This document shows positions 1 through 7,008 of a stretch of DNA of 19,985 nucleotides, in pieces; position 1 is the first letter of the stretch; every line of letters starts with the position of its first letter. Below the pieces are notes generated by a model. That model saw nothing but the letters and a program-made list of their open reading frames with translations. It was not told where the DNA came from and did not search any database. The stretch comes from Lachnospiraceae bacterium. Lineage in GTDB: Bacteria; Bacillota_A; Clostridia; Lachnospirales; Lachnospiraceae. Both the position numbers and the translations under genes were made by a program. The stretch covers positions 1-19,985 of the forward strand of contig JAFSFU010000063.1 of the NCBI GenBank assembly GCA_017435025.1, given 5' to 3'.

Positions 1-16
1 CGGTTACGTTTGCCAT
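1..16 (-). CDS. rplD: Ribosomal protein L4 (uL4), first codons only
   Basis: Only the start of this gene is in the window: an ATG at 16-14 and then codons for M-A-N-V-T, running off the left edge. A good ribosome binding site (AGGAGG) lies just upstream, between the gene and the rplC stop. Identity rests on position (rpsJ-rplC-rplD is the conserved S10 operon order) and on the MANV start, which is common for L4 in related bacteria. L4 is a 50S protein and in several bacteria represses its own operon. The call is secure from context but not from sequence length. Confidence 0.8.
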
Positions 17-44
17 TTCTAGTTTCCTCCTTTCTTATAAAAGC

Positions 45-680
45 TTACTTACCAGCTTTTACTGTTTCTTTCAGTGTTACTAAGCACTTCTTCGGGCCCG
101 GAACTGCGCCCTTGATCAGGATCAGATTGTTCTCTGCATCGATTCTTACTACTTCAAGGTTCTGAGTAGTAACTTTCTTGGAACCCATGTGACCCGGCAT
201 TCCTTTACCTTTGAATACGCGGCCCGGAGTTGTTGCAGAACCGTTGGAACCCTGATGACGATGGAACTTGGAACCATGAGCCATCGGTCCTCTGTGCTGA
301 CCATATCTCTTAATAGCACCCTGGAAACCTTTACCTTTGGAGATTGCTGTTGCATCTACTTTGTCGCCTTCAGCGAAGATGTCAGCTTTGATTTCATCTT
401 TTACGTTGTACTCTTCAGCATTTTCAAATCTGAATTCTCTTACGTATCTCTTGTAGGATACGCCAGCCTTATCAAAATGGCCTTTAACCGGCTTGTTAAC
501 GAGTTTTTCTCTCTTGTCAACAAAACCTACCTGTACGGCTTTGTAGCCGTCGTTCTCTTCTGTCTTAACCTGTGTAACTACACACGGGCCAGCCTGAAGA
601 ACTGTTACCGGAACAAGTACGCCTTCTGCATTGAAGATCTGTGTCATTCCGACTTTTGTAGCTAAGATCGCTTTCTTCAT
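45..680 (-). CDS. rplC: 50S ribosomal protein L3 (uL3)
   Basis: L3 is an early-assembling 50S protein that binds 23S rRNA near the peptidyl transferase centre. The 211-residue length is normal for the bacterial protein. The N-terminus [16 protein letters not shown] is the typical L3 start, and the central basic stretch ([15 protein letters not shown], then GKGMPGHMG) is the rRNA-binding loop. The ATG at 680 is preceded by AGGAGG at about 8 bases, which fixes the start. It is the second gene of the S10 operon, separated from rpsJ by an unusually long 195-base gap that can fold into a structured RNA, and followed at about 28 bases by rplD. Nothing in the protein looks damaged. Confidence 0.99.
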   Translation of the reverse strand: MKKAILATKVGMTQIFNAEGVLVPVTVLQAGPCVVTQVKTEENDGYKAVQVGFVDKREKLVNKPVKGHFDKAGVSYKRYVREFRFENAEEYNVKDEIKADIFAEGDKVDATAISKGKGFQGAIKRYGQHRGPMAHGSKFHRHQGSNGSATTPGRVFKGKGMPGHMGSKKVTTQNLEVVRIDAENNLILIKGAVPGPKKCLVTLKETVKAGK

Positions 681-711
681 TGTTTTTACCTCCTGTTACT
701 AATCTACAGCG

Positions 712-818
712 GAACGTAATCAGCGTTGCTGTACGTTCATCCTAGAGCAGCCCAACATAGGTGGAACACTATGACATCGCATACCGCGACGATGTTGATT
801 CCCATTCAGGAAAGTGTT
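712..818 (-). promoter_or_regulatory. Structured RNA in the rpsJ-rplC intergenic region
   Basis: Read as minus-strand RNA, this stretch can form a closed three-way junction followed by a separate hairpin. In plus coordinates the junction stem pairs 765-770 with 813-818 (6 bp). Inside it are a hairpin 799-802/809-812 (4 bp, 6-base loop) and a hairpin 774-779/790-795 (6 bp, 10-base loop). Downstream, 712-718 pairs with 732-738 (7 bp), extended by 721-724/728-731. There is no U-run after the last hairpin, so it is not an intrinsic terminator. It sits 19 to 125 bases upstream of the rplC ribosome binding site. A ribosomal-protein autoregulatory element (L3 or L4 ligand) or a processing site is an inference; I cannot match it to a named family. 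Confidence 0.5.
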
Positions 819-875
819 GCTTTTATATCAGAACCATTCAGGATTTTTACCTTAAATTAATTTGTTTTGAAAAAC

Positions 876-1193
876 TTATTTGTTTTTCATCTTGATGTCG
901 ATATAAACACCAGCCGGCATTTCGAGTCTGGACAGTGCATCAACTGTCTTCTGGCTCGGGCTTGTGATATCGATGAGTCTCTTATGAGTTCTCTGCTCGA
1001 ACTGCTCTCTGGAATCTTTGTACTTGTGAACAGCTCTTAAGATTGTTACAACCTCTTTCTTAGTCGGAAGCGGTACCGGTCCGCTCACCTGAGATCCTGT
1101 TTTCTTTACTGTCTCGATGATCTTTGCAGCACTCTGATCAACTAATTTGTGGTCGTATGCTTTTAATGTGATTCTCATAACCTGACTTGCCAT
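876..1193 (-). CDS. rpsJ: 30S ribosomal protein S10 (uS10, NusJ)
   Basis: S10 is a 30S head protein that also acts with NusB in transcription antitermination. The 105-residue protein has the whole fold: an ITLKAYDH first strand, the long exposed loop [16 protein letters not shown], and the RTHKRLIDI segment near the C-terminus. The ATG at 1193 has an AAAGGAGG ribosome binding site, with an 11-base spacer that includes seven T's, somewhat longer than usual. The next ATG (codon 6) would remove conserved N-terminal residues, so I keep the first. It opens the S10 operon behind a long structured leader and a candidate SigA promoter at 1447-1475. Confidence 0.99.
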   Translation of the reverse strand: MASQVMRITLKAYDHKLVDQSAAKIIETVKKTGSQVSGPVPLPTKKEVVTILRAVHKYKDSREQFEQRTHKRLIDITSPSQKTVDALSRLEMPAGVYIDIKMKNK

Positions 1194-1440
1194 AAAAAAA
1201 GTCGCCTCCTTTTCGCACTTTTAACGAAGTACGACAAGTGGGTGACTGTACACGGTCTCGCGTGTATCCTACAGACTCACGTCTCAAGATGTTCACGCGT
1301 TGTTATTGCCCCTTACCCTGAGCAACTGTTAACTTGGTACAGTGACTTGTCGCCATTTTTCAAAATTGACATTCGCTCCACGGAAAACCTACCAAATTTC
1401 TTGGTAGCAACCTCACGCTTCACAGCTATCATGCCACAGC
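1194..1440 (-). promoter_or_regulatory. Structured 5' leader of the S10 ribosomal-protein operon
   Basis: The 353 bases between the S41 protease gene and rpsJ hold no gene. The part below the candidate promoter (about 1440 down to 1194) would be an untranslated leader of about 245 bases. In plus coordinates, a long-range helix pairs 1232-1239 with 1345-1352 (8 bp) and encloses two hairpins: 1249-1254/1261-1266 (6 bp, extended by 1246-1248/1272-1274 and 1242-1244/1278-1280) and 1325-1329/1339-1343. Upstream in the RNA is an isolated 7-bp hairpin, 1389-1395/1401-1407. Leaders of S10 operons are often targets of r-protein feedback (L4 in E. coli). That this leader is regulated by L4 or another r-protein is inference. 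No terminator precedes rpsJ within it, so control would be translational or by other means. Confidence 0.55.
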
Positions 1441-1446
1441 TCTGAT

Positions 1447-1475
1447 AGAATATCATAAGTGCGGAGAAAATGCAA
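1447..1475 (-). promoter_or_regulatory. Candidate SigA promoter for the S10 operon
   Basis: On the minus strand there is a -35 box TTGCAT (1475-1470), a 17-base spacer and a -10 box TATTCT (1452-1447). Transcription would begin near 1440. It lies in the only gap large enough to hold the promoter of this operon. The -35 box overlaps the loop and arm of the hairpin at 1457-1492. A second -10-like TATAAT occurs at about 1531-1526 but has no convincing -35 box. Confidence 0.55.
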
Positions 1476-1492
1476 GCATTTTTTCCGCACTT
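1457..1492. terminator. Intrinsic terminator-like hairpin after the S41 protease gene
   Basis: A near-perfect inverted repeat pairs 1457-1473 with 1476-1492 (about 16 pairs, one mismatch or G-U depending on strand). It is flanked by A's on the left and by six T's plus a further seven-T run on the right in plus orientation. Read on the minus strand it is followed only by TTATGATATT, a weak U-tract. It is the only candidate to stop transcription from the division operon before rpsJ. No plus-strand gene needs it, so it may act in both directions. Confidence 0.55.
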
Positions 1493-1546
1493 TTTTGCAG
1501 TTTTTTTAATTTGTGGATATCTTCCTATTATATAGAAGAAACCCAT

Positions 1547-2953
1547 TTATTTATTCACTTTTTGCACTAAAACCTCAACTGCCCTCTGAAGCTGATTGTC
1601 ATCCTCTTTCGGAATCTCCACCAAACTCTTCAGTTCTTCCTCCAATTCCACTTCCACATCCGGCTTGATTCCGATTTCATGGATACATTCTCCCGACGGG
1701 AAATAGTAATAAGCAGTTGTCAGTTTCAAAGCGCTGCCGTCCGGCATTGGGAACAAGCCCTGCGCAATGCCTTTTCCAAAGGTTGTTGTTCCGACCACAG
1801 TTGCATGATCATTATCCTTTAATGCTCCGGTCAAAACTTCTGATGCACTGGCGCTCTCTTCATTTACAAGAACTACGATCGGCACATCCACCTGATGTTC
1901 ATCACTGGTCACGTAAACACTCTCCGGAAGTCCCTTTCCCTTGAAGCTCACCACCACATCTCCCTCTGGGAGCATGTAATCCGCGATACTCTCAGCAGCC
2001 GATACAAGACCGCCTCCGTTATTTCTGAGATCCAGGACAAGTCCTTTCATTCCATCCGCTTCCAAAGCATCTACAGCCTTCTTGAACTGTTCCACAGACA
2101 CCTCTTCAAAAGAAGAGAGAGAAATGTAACCAACTTGATCATCCAGCATTTCAAATTCTACGGTCGGATTCTGTACCACAGCACGCACCATCGGCAAGTC
2201 CAGATACTCATCCGCAGTGTCACGGTAAACCGTTATTGTTACATCCGTTCCTTCTTCACCTTTGATATGATCATTCACCACAATGCTAAGGTCCATACCG
2301 GTCACATCCAGATCATCCACACCAGTCAGAATATCCCCCGGAAGCATACCGGCCTTCTCCGCCGGACTTCCCTTGAACACCTTTACGACATTGATCACCT
2401 TCGTATACACATTTTGGCTCACCATAACACCAATGCCGCAGTATTCTCCCTCATTGCTCTCCTGGAGACTCTTATATTCGTCTGCCGTATAGTACACCGA
2501 ATACGGGTCCATGAGGGAATACACATAACCGCTGTAAATCCATTCAATCGGATCCTCGCGCTCCTTATCTTCATTAAACAAGTAATACGCATCGATCAGG
2601 TCCTGAATATAGTTCAGTTTCAGACCGATCTCTTCCATATTTAGTTCCTGCGTTTCTGCCGGACCCGTTTCATCCCCGGATTCCGAAACTGCACTTTCCG
2701 TCTGCGATACCGGAAACTGAGCCTTCTTACTGCTGTACACCCTTCCGGCCACGAGCCAGATTCCGCTGGCAATTCCGATCACCAGAAGGCAGCCCAGTAT
2801 CGTCACAAGAACGCCCACCAGAACTCCCGTCCAGAATCGATTCCTGACCGGTTTCTCCAACTCCGTTTCTTCTATAATAATCTCTTCGTCGATCATCTCT
2901 TCATCCGGAATAGTTTCCTTCTCTTCCAATTCCATTTTTTCCTGTTCTGTCAA
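1547..2953 (-). CDS. Membrane-anchored PDZ-containing S41 (C-terminal processing) serine protease
   Basis: This is a CtpA/CtpB-type protease of 468 residues. An acidic cytoplasmic N-terminus (1-35) is followed by one membrane segment (about 42-66) and a linker. A PDZ domain (about 168-245, with GIGVMVSQ and SPAEKAGMLPGD) and an S41 catalytic domain come next. The catalytic pair is visible: Ser369 in NEESASASE and Lys394 in TFGKG, spaced 25 residues as in known Ctp proteases. The active site would face the cell exterior. The start is a TTG at 2953, chosen because GGAGGG lies 9 bases upstream; the first in-frame ATG (codon 7) is too far from it. It is the last gene of the FtsEX operon, 23 bases after the M23 gene. 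Ctp enzymes in such settings often process or degrade wall hydrolases and regulators; a role on the neighbouring M23 protein is inference. Confidence 0.95.
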   Translation of the reverse strand: MTEQEKMELEEKETIPDEEMIDEEIIIEETELEKPVRNRFWTGVLVGVLVTILGCLLVIGIASGIWLVAGRVYSSKKAQFPVSQTESAVSESGDETGPAETQELNMEEIGLKLNYIQDLIDAYYLFNEDKEREDPIEWIYSGYVYSLMDPYSVYYTADEYKSLQESNEGEYCGIGVMVSQNVYTKVINVVKVFKGSPAEKAGMLPGDILTGVDDLDVTGMDLSIVVNDHIKGEEGTDVTITVYRDTADEYLDLPMVRAVVQNPTVEFEMLDDQVGYISLSSFEEVSVEQFKKAVDALEADGMKGLVLDLRNNGGGLVSAAESIADYMLPEGDVVVSFKGKGLPESVYVTSDEHQVDVPIVVLVNEESASASEVLTGALKDNDHATVVGTTTFGKGIAQGLFPMPDGSALKLTTAYYYFPSGECIHEIGIKPDVEVELEEELKSLVEIPKEDDNQLQRAVEVLVQKVNK

Positions 2954-2976
2954 AATCCAATCCCTCCGCTGTCACA

Positions 2977-4176
2977 TTACGGACTCACATACTGACTCGG
3001 GTTCACATATGTACCGTTTACGCGAATACCAAAATGGAGATGTGGTCCGGTCGAATATCCTGTGGAACCAACCTTGGCGATCACCTCGCCCTTCTTCACA
3101 GAGTCACCCACAGATGCCAGTAATTTAGATGCATGCATATAAACTGTATATACACCGCCGCCATGATTGATCATAATATAATTTCCGGCAGAATAGCTGT
3201 AGGTCGATACCACAACGGTACCTGAAGCAGCTGCAACAATGTTGGTTCCTGTCGGTGCTCCGATATCAATACCTTTATGATTGGAAGATGCGCCTTCTGT
3301 CGGTGACGATCTGGCACCAAAGCGGGATGTGATTCGGCTGCTGGCCGGGCACGGCCATGTAAAACTAATATCTCCAATATTCTTGGTTTGATACGTTTTG
3401 CCGGATGCCTCCGCCTTCTTCTTCGCCTCTTCCTCTTTGCGCTTTAATTCTGCCTCGATGGCCTTGATCGCATTTTCCTGCTTTTTCAGATCTTCCTGAT
3501 ATTCAGATACCGTATCCTCCGCTGCGGCCAGCTGTGCCTCAACCTTCTTGAGCTCCGCCTGCTTTGCAGCCAGAAGTTCCTCCACCGATGCATGTTTTGC
3601 CTCTGTCTGTTCCTGAAGGTCCATCAGCTCCACATGTTCCTGCTCCAGAATTCGTTCCGTCTCCGCAATCTGTTCTTTTGTCGCCACATATTCATCCAGT
3701 TTCACCCTGTCATATTCGGAAATCTTTCCGATATACTCAGCCTTATTCAAAAGTTCAGACAGAGATCTTGACTCCATAAGAAGATCGACATAAGAACTGT
3801 CTCCCTTCTCATACATATATTTTATCCGAAGTTTCATCGCTTCATACTGACCAGCTTCTGTTTCCTCTGCTGCCTGCAGTTCCTGTCTGGTCACTGCGAT
3901 CTGTTCCTCTTTAGCACTGATATCCGTATCCAGCTGTGCCAGCTCCTCCGTAATCGCTTCCAGACTGGCATCCAGTTTCTTCACATAAGCAACTGCATCC
4001 CCCTTCAAGTTTTCCAGGTTCCGCACAGTTGCCTCTGCACGTTTCATCTCCTCCTGCAAAGCACTCTTCTTTTTCTTTGCATCTTCCAGACCGCTTTTTG
4101 TTGCCATTGCAGGAAACACAAGCAAAAGACAGCAGAGGCACGAAAGAAGGATGGTTGCAATTCTTTTTATCTTCAT
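2977..4176 (-). CDS. Secreted coiled-coil M23 endopeptidase (EnvC/PcsB-like partner of FtsEX)
   Basis: This 399-residue exported protein has a signal peptide (1-25, ending FPAMA). A long charged coiled coil (about 27-260) and a C-terminal LytM/M23 domain (about 272-399) follow. All zinc and catalytic residues are present: His300 and Asp304 in NHKGID, His348 in YMH, and His379/His381 in GPHLHF. It should therefore be an active peptidoglycan endopeptidase, unlike E. coli EnvC, which has lost activity and only activates amidases. The ATG at 4176 follows the ftsX stop by 9 bases, and its GGAG ribosome binding site overlaps that stop, so the two are probably translationally coupled. By analogy with EnvC, PcsB and CwlO, the coiled coil would bind the outer loop of FtsX and restrain the peptidase until FtsE hydrolyses ATP. 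Confidence 0.94.
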   Translation of the reverse strand: MKIKRIATILLSCLCCLLLVFPAMATKSGLEDAKKKKSALQEEMKRAEATVRNLENLKGDAVAYVKKLDASLEAITEELAQLDTDISAKEEQIAVTRQELQAAEETEAGQYEAMKLRIKYMYEKGDSSYVDLLMESRSLSELLNKAEYIGKISEYDRVKLDEYVATKEQIAETERILEQEHVELMDLQEQTEAKHASVEELLAAKQAELKKVEAQLAAAEDTVSEYQEDLKKQENAIKAIEAELKRKEEEAKKKAEASGKTYQTKNIGDISFTWPCPASSRITSRFGARSSPTEGASSNHKGIDIGAPTGTNIVAAASGTVVVSTYSYSAGNYIMINHGGGVYTVYMHASKLLASVGDSVKKGEVIAKVGSTGYSTGPHLHFGIRVNGTYVNPSQYVSP

Positions 4177-4185
4177 CGATCACTC

Positions 4186-5100
4186 CTACACCCGCAAATG
4201 TTTGCGAATGGTCATAAAACTAACAATAAATCCAAGTCCTCCGCCAAGAGCCAGAGAGATCCCCAGCATCGTCGGATAAATCTCTCCAATCGGCAGGAAC
4301 TGAATAATTCCGGATAACAAATGGAAACGTTCCATTACAAATCCAACCGTTTTTTCATACAAGAAGTACATAACTCCTAAAGGAAGCGCCGCACCAACCA
4401 GTCCAAGCAATGTACCTTCAACCACAAAAGGTGCCCGGATCATAAAATTGGTCGCACCGATCAGGCGCATGATCTTATTCTCATTCTTTCGGAATGCAGC
4501 AGCTACCGTGATCGTATTGCTGATCAGGAACACTGCAACTGCCAGAAGCATGGCAATGATCACACCAAAGAGCAGTGCCAGAATCTTGTTGAAGCTGGCC
4601 AGACCAGCCGCCGCACTGTTGGAATAGTTGACCTTGCGAACCCCGTCAACCATCTCCAGATAATCTACCATCGCATCTTGATCTTCAATATCATGAAGAT
4701 AGATTTCATAGGACGACGAGCCAGCCAACGGATTATCTTCCGCAAATCCTTCTGCCAGATTGCTGTTGTCGCCAAAGTACTCTGTCTTAAAACTCTCCCA
4801 TGCCTCTTCAGCAGAGATAAACTGCATATCCTTGATCAGAGACTGTTTTTCCTGCTCAATCCTTGTTCCAATTTCCTGAATCTGCACTTCCGACAAGGTT
4901 TCGTCAAAGAATACCGTGATTCCCATCGTAGATTCGGCAGTGATCACCATATATTGAATATTGGTAATAATGGAAAAAAATACGCAAAACAAAAAAATAC
5001 ATGCAGAAATGATCGCGGTCGACGCCAGCGAGAACCAGATATTTCTGCATATATTTATAATGCCCTGCTTCAAACAGTACCAGAATGTGCTAATTCTCAT
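4186..5100 (-). CDS. ftsX: Cell-division ABC transporter-like permease FtsX
   Basis: FtsX is the membrane half of FtsEX, which passes ATP-driven motion to an extracellular wall hydrolase. The 304-residue protein has four membrane segments (about 22-46, 172-197, 225-248, 275-297) and a large extracellular domain between the first and second (about 47-170). This is the usual FtsX topology. The motif RKNENKIMRLIGAT after TM2 is characteristic. I start it at the ATG at 5100, where ATGAGAATTAG overlaps the end of ftsE by 11 bases. A GTG at 5139 would lengthen it by 13 residues, but it lies deep in ftsE and has no good ribosome binding site. The M23 gene follows directly and is the likely effector. 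Confidence 0.95.
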   Translation of the reverse strand: MRISTFWYCLKQGIINICRNIWFSLASTAIISACIFLFCVFFSIITNIQYMVITAESTMGITVFFDETLSEVQIQEIGTRIEQEKQSLIKDMQFISAEEAWESFKTEYFGDNSNLAEGFAEDNPLAGSSSYEIYLHDIEDQDAMVDYLEMVDGVRKVNYSNSAAAGLASFNKILALLFGVIIAMLLAVAVFLISNTITVAAAFRKNENKIMRLIGATNFMIRAPFVVEGTLLGLVGAALPLGVMYFLYEKTVGFVMERFHLLSGIIQFLPIGEIYPTMLGISLALGGGLGFIVSFMTIRKHLRV

Positions 5101-5776
5101 ATCGATACCCGCTTTCTTTTTCGTCGCTGACCACAACACCTTTTTCGATGGTGATCACACGCTTTTTCATCATATCCACAATTTCATGACTGTGGGTAAC
5201 AACAATTACGGTCGTGCCACGGCTGTTGATCTCTTCCAACAGCTTCATAATTTCCATGGCATTTTGCGGGTCAAGATTTCCCGTCGGCTCATCTGCTAGC
5301 AGGACTGCCGGCTGATTGATCAACGCTCTGGCGATTGCCACACGCTGCTGTTCTCCGCCGGAAAGCTGATTCGGGAAAGATTTATATTTCGAAGATAAAC
5401 CTACCATTTTCAGCATTCGCGGTACAGAATCGCGGATCGTACGTCCCGGAACTCCGATCACTCTCTGGGCAAAAGCCACATTTTCATAGACAGTCTTGTC
5501 TTTCAGAAGACGGAAGTCCTGGAATACAACTCCCAGCATTCTGCGATATTTCGGCACATACCGTCTCGGCATCGCACCCAGATCCATATCATTTACAATA
5601 ACACGACCGGAGGTCGGCTCCACCTCTTTTAAAAGAATCTTTAAAAGGGTGGATTTTCCGGAACCGCTCCGGCCTGTAATAAAGACAAATTCACCATCTT
5701 CGATCGTGATATTCACATTTTTCAGTGCACGACTGCTTCGGTCATAGGTCTTTGTTAAATTTGAAATTTCAATCAT
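5090..5776 (-). CDS. ftsE: Cell-division ATP-binding protein FtsE
   Basis: FtsE is the cytoplasmic ATPase of FtsEX. The 228-residue length is typical. All ABC motifs are intact: Walker A GRSGSGKST (35-43), Q-loop Gln86 in VVFQDFRLL (the FtsE form), signature LSGGE (138-142), Walker B with Asp162/Glu163 in LLADEPTGNLD, and H-loop His195 in VVTHSHE. The ATG at 5776 comes one base after the stop of the upstream regulator gene, and the 3' end overlaps ftsX by 11 bases, so the three genes are almost certainly one transcript with coupled translation. Confidence 0.97.
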   Translation of the reverse strand: MIEISNLTKTYDRSSRALKNVNITIEDGEFVFITGRSGSGKSTLLKILLKEVEPTSGRVIVNDMDLGAMPRRYVPKYRRMLGVVFQDFRLLKDKTVYENVAFAQRVIGVPGRTIRDSVPRMLKMVGLSSKYKSFPNQLSGGEQQRVAIARALINQPAVLLADEPTGNLDPQNAMEIMKLLEEINSRGTTVIVVTHSHEIVDMMKKRVITIEKGVVVSDEKESGYRYEN

Positions 5777-5777
5777 A

Positions 5778-6866
5778 TTAGTAGTCCAGATTCTCCATGT
5801 ACTTCATATACTTCACTACCATCAGTGCAATCTTGAACGTGATCGCATCCTCAAACACTCTGAGATCCAGTCCCGTACTCTTCTGCAGCTTATCCAGACG
5901 ATACACGAGGGTATTTCTGTGGATATAGAGCTGTCTGGAAGTCTCCGATACATTCAGACTGTTTTCGAAGAATTTGTTGATCGTAGTCAACGTCTCCTCA
6001 TCGAACTCATCCGGATTCTTTCCATCAAAAATCTCCTTGATGAACATACGGCAGAGCGGAAGCGGAAGCTGATAGATCAGACGTCCAATACCCAGATTGG
6101 AATACGCCACTACGTTCTTGCCGCTGTAGAAAATCTTGCCAACATCGAGAGCCATCTTTGCTTCCTTATAAGAGCGGGATACATCCTTGATCTCATTTAC
6201 GATCGTACCAAATGCAATATGCACCTTGGACATTGCCTCTGTATTCAGCATATCCAGGATCGTATTGGCAGTCTTCTCCAAATCTTCATATGTCTCACCG
6301 GCTTTCACCTCACGGACAAGAATAATATTCTTTTCATCCACAGCCGTAATAAAATCTTTTGTCTTGGTAGAGAACAGGCTTCTCACAGTCTCCAGGGCAT
6401 TGACGTCTTTTTCGTTCTTGGTCTCGATCAGGAATACCACACGTTTCACATTGGTCTCGATATGAAGTTTTTTTGCACGATTATAGATATCAACCAGAAG
6501 CAGGTTATCCAACAGAAGATTCTTGATAAAATTATCTTTATCAAAACGCTCCTTATAAGCTACCAGCAAATTCTGAATCTGGAATGCTGCCAGCTTACCT
6601 ACCATATAGACATCATCGCTGCCGCCTTTGGCCAACAAAATATACTCCAGCTGATGCTCATCGAACACCTTGAAAAACTGATAACCGGAAATCACCTGGC
6701 TGTCAGCCGGAGATTCTACGAACGCAAGTACAGAATTTTCGTTTTCATCTGCATGCTCAAATGTGGAAGCCAAAACTTTTCCCTCCACGTCACATACGCA
6801 AAGATCAATCCTCGTAATTTCTTTCAGTCCCTCAATATTAGACTGCAAAATTTGATTGGATATCAT
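5778..6866 (-). CDS. CdaR/PucR-family transcriptional regulator
   Basis: This 362-residue protein ends in a PucR-type helix-turn-helix (about residues 305-327, with SETSRQLYIHRNTLVYRL) that matches the C-terminal domain of CdaR and PucR regulators. The middle (about 140-240) resembles the GGDEF-like region of that family. The N-terminal 120 residues look like a sensory GAF/PAS-like domain. The ligand cannot be read from sequence; CdaR proper senses sugar diacids, but this N-terminus is not clearly of that kind. The start is the ATG at 6866, because AAGGAGAGG sits 5 bases upstream; a GTG at 6905 has no such site. It is the first gene of the division operon and abuts ftsE (one-base gap). A weak promoter may lie at 6909-6937. 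Whether it controls the operon itself is inference. Confidence 0.85.
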   Translation of the reverse strand: MISNQILQSNIEGLKEITRIDLCVCDVEGKVLASTFEHADENENSVLAFVESPADSQVISGYQFFKVFDEHQLEYILLAKGGSDDVYMVGKLAAFQIQNLLVAYKERFDKDNFIKNLLLDNLLLVDIYNRAKKLHIETNVKRVVFLIETKNEKDVNALETVRSLFSTKTKDFITAVDEKNIILVREVKAGETYEDLEKTANTILDMLNTEAMSKVHIAFGTIVNEIKDVSRSYKEAKMALDVGKIFYSGKNVVAYSNLGIGRLIYQLPLPLCRMFIKEIFDGKNPDEFDEETLTTINKFFENSLNVSETSRQLYIHRNTLVYRLDKLQKSTGLDLRVFEDAITFKIALMVVKYMKYMENLDY

Positions 6867-6908
6867 AGCGTCCTCTCCTTTACACAAATATGGACATATA
6901 CACACTCT

Positions 6909-6937
6909 ATTTTAATGCAAAATCACAAAAAAGAAAA
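6909..6937 (-). promoter_or_regulatory. Weak candidate promoter for the regulator-ftsEX operon
   Basis: There is a -10 box TAAAAT at 6914-6909 on the minus strand, with only a poor -35 match (TTTTCT, 6937-6932) 17 bases away. A start near 6902 would give a leader of about 36 bases. It lies between the terminator of the previous gene and the regulator gene, which is the expected place. Confidence 0.3.
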
Positions 6938-6958
6938 GAAAAATTTTGTATTTTTCCA

Positions 6959-6998
6959 CAAAAAAGCAAATCGAAGGCCGTTTTTCCTTCGATTTGCT
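6959..6998 (-). terminator. Rho-independent terminator after the ABC ATPase gene
   Basis: A perfect 13-bp inverted repeat (6965-6977 with 6986-6998, 8-base loop) is followed on the minus strand by six T's (6964-6959). It begins about 10 bases after the stop codon of the ATPase gene and separates it from the regulator-ftsEX operon. Confidence 0.92.
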
Positions 6999-7008
6999 CG
7001 CGTATACT

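Noticed and set aside
712..738. Hairpin upstream of rplC considered as a transcription terminator
   Set aside because: In the direction of transcription it is followed by CGCTGTAGATTAG with no U-run, and it would cut the S10 operon in half.
1895..2644. Plus-strand open frame of 249 codons opposite the S41 protease
   Set aside because: The minus-strand frame has PDZ and S41 motifs with the catalytic residues; the plus-strand translation has no recognisable domain and is rich in His, Arg and Ile, as expected from an antisense shadow.
5101..5139. GTG start for ftsX 13 codons upstream of the chosen ATG
   Set aside because: It lies within ftsE without a good ribosome binding site, and the conserved FtsX N-terminus begins at the ATG at 5100.
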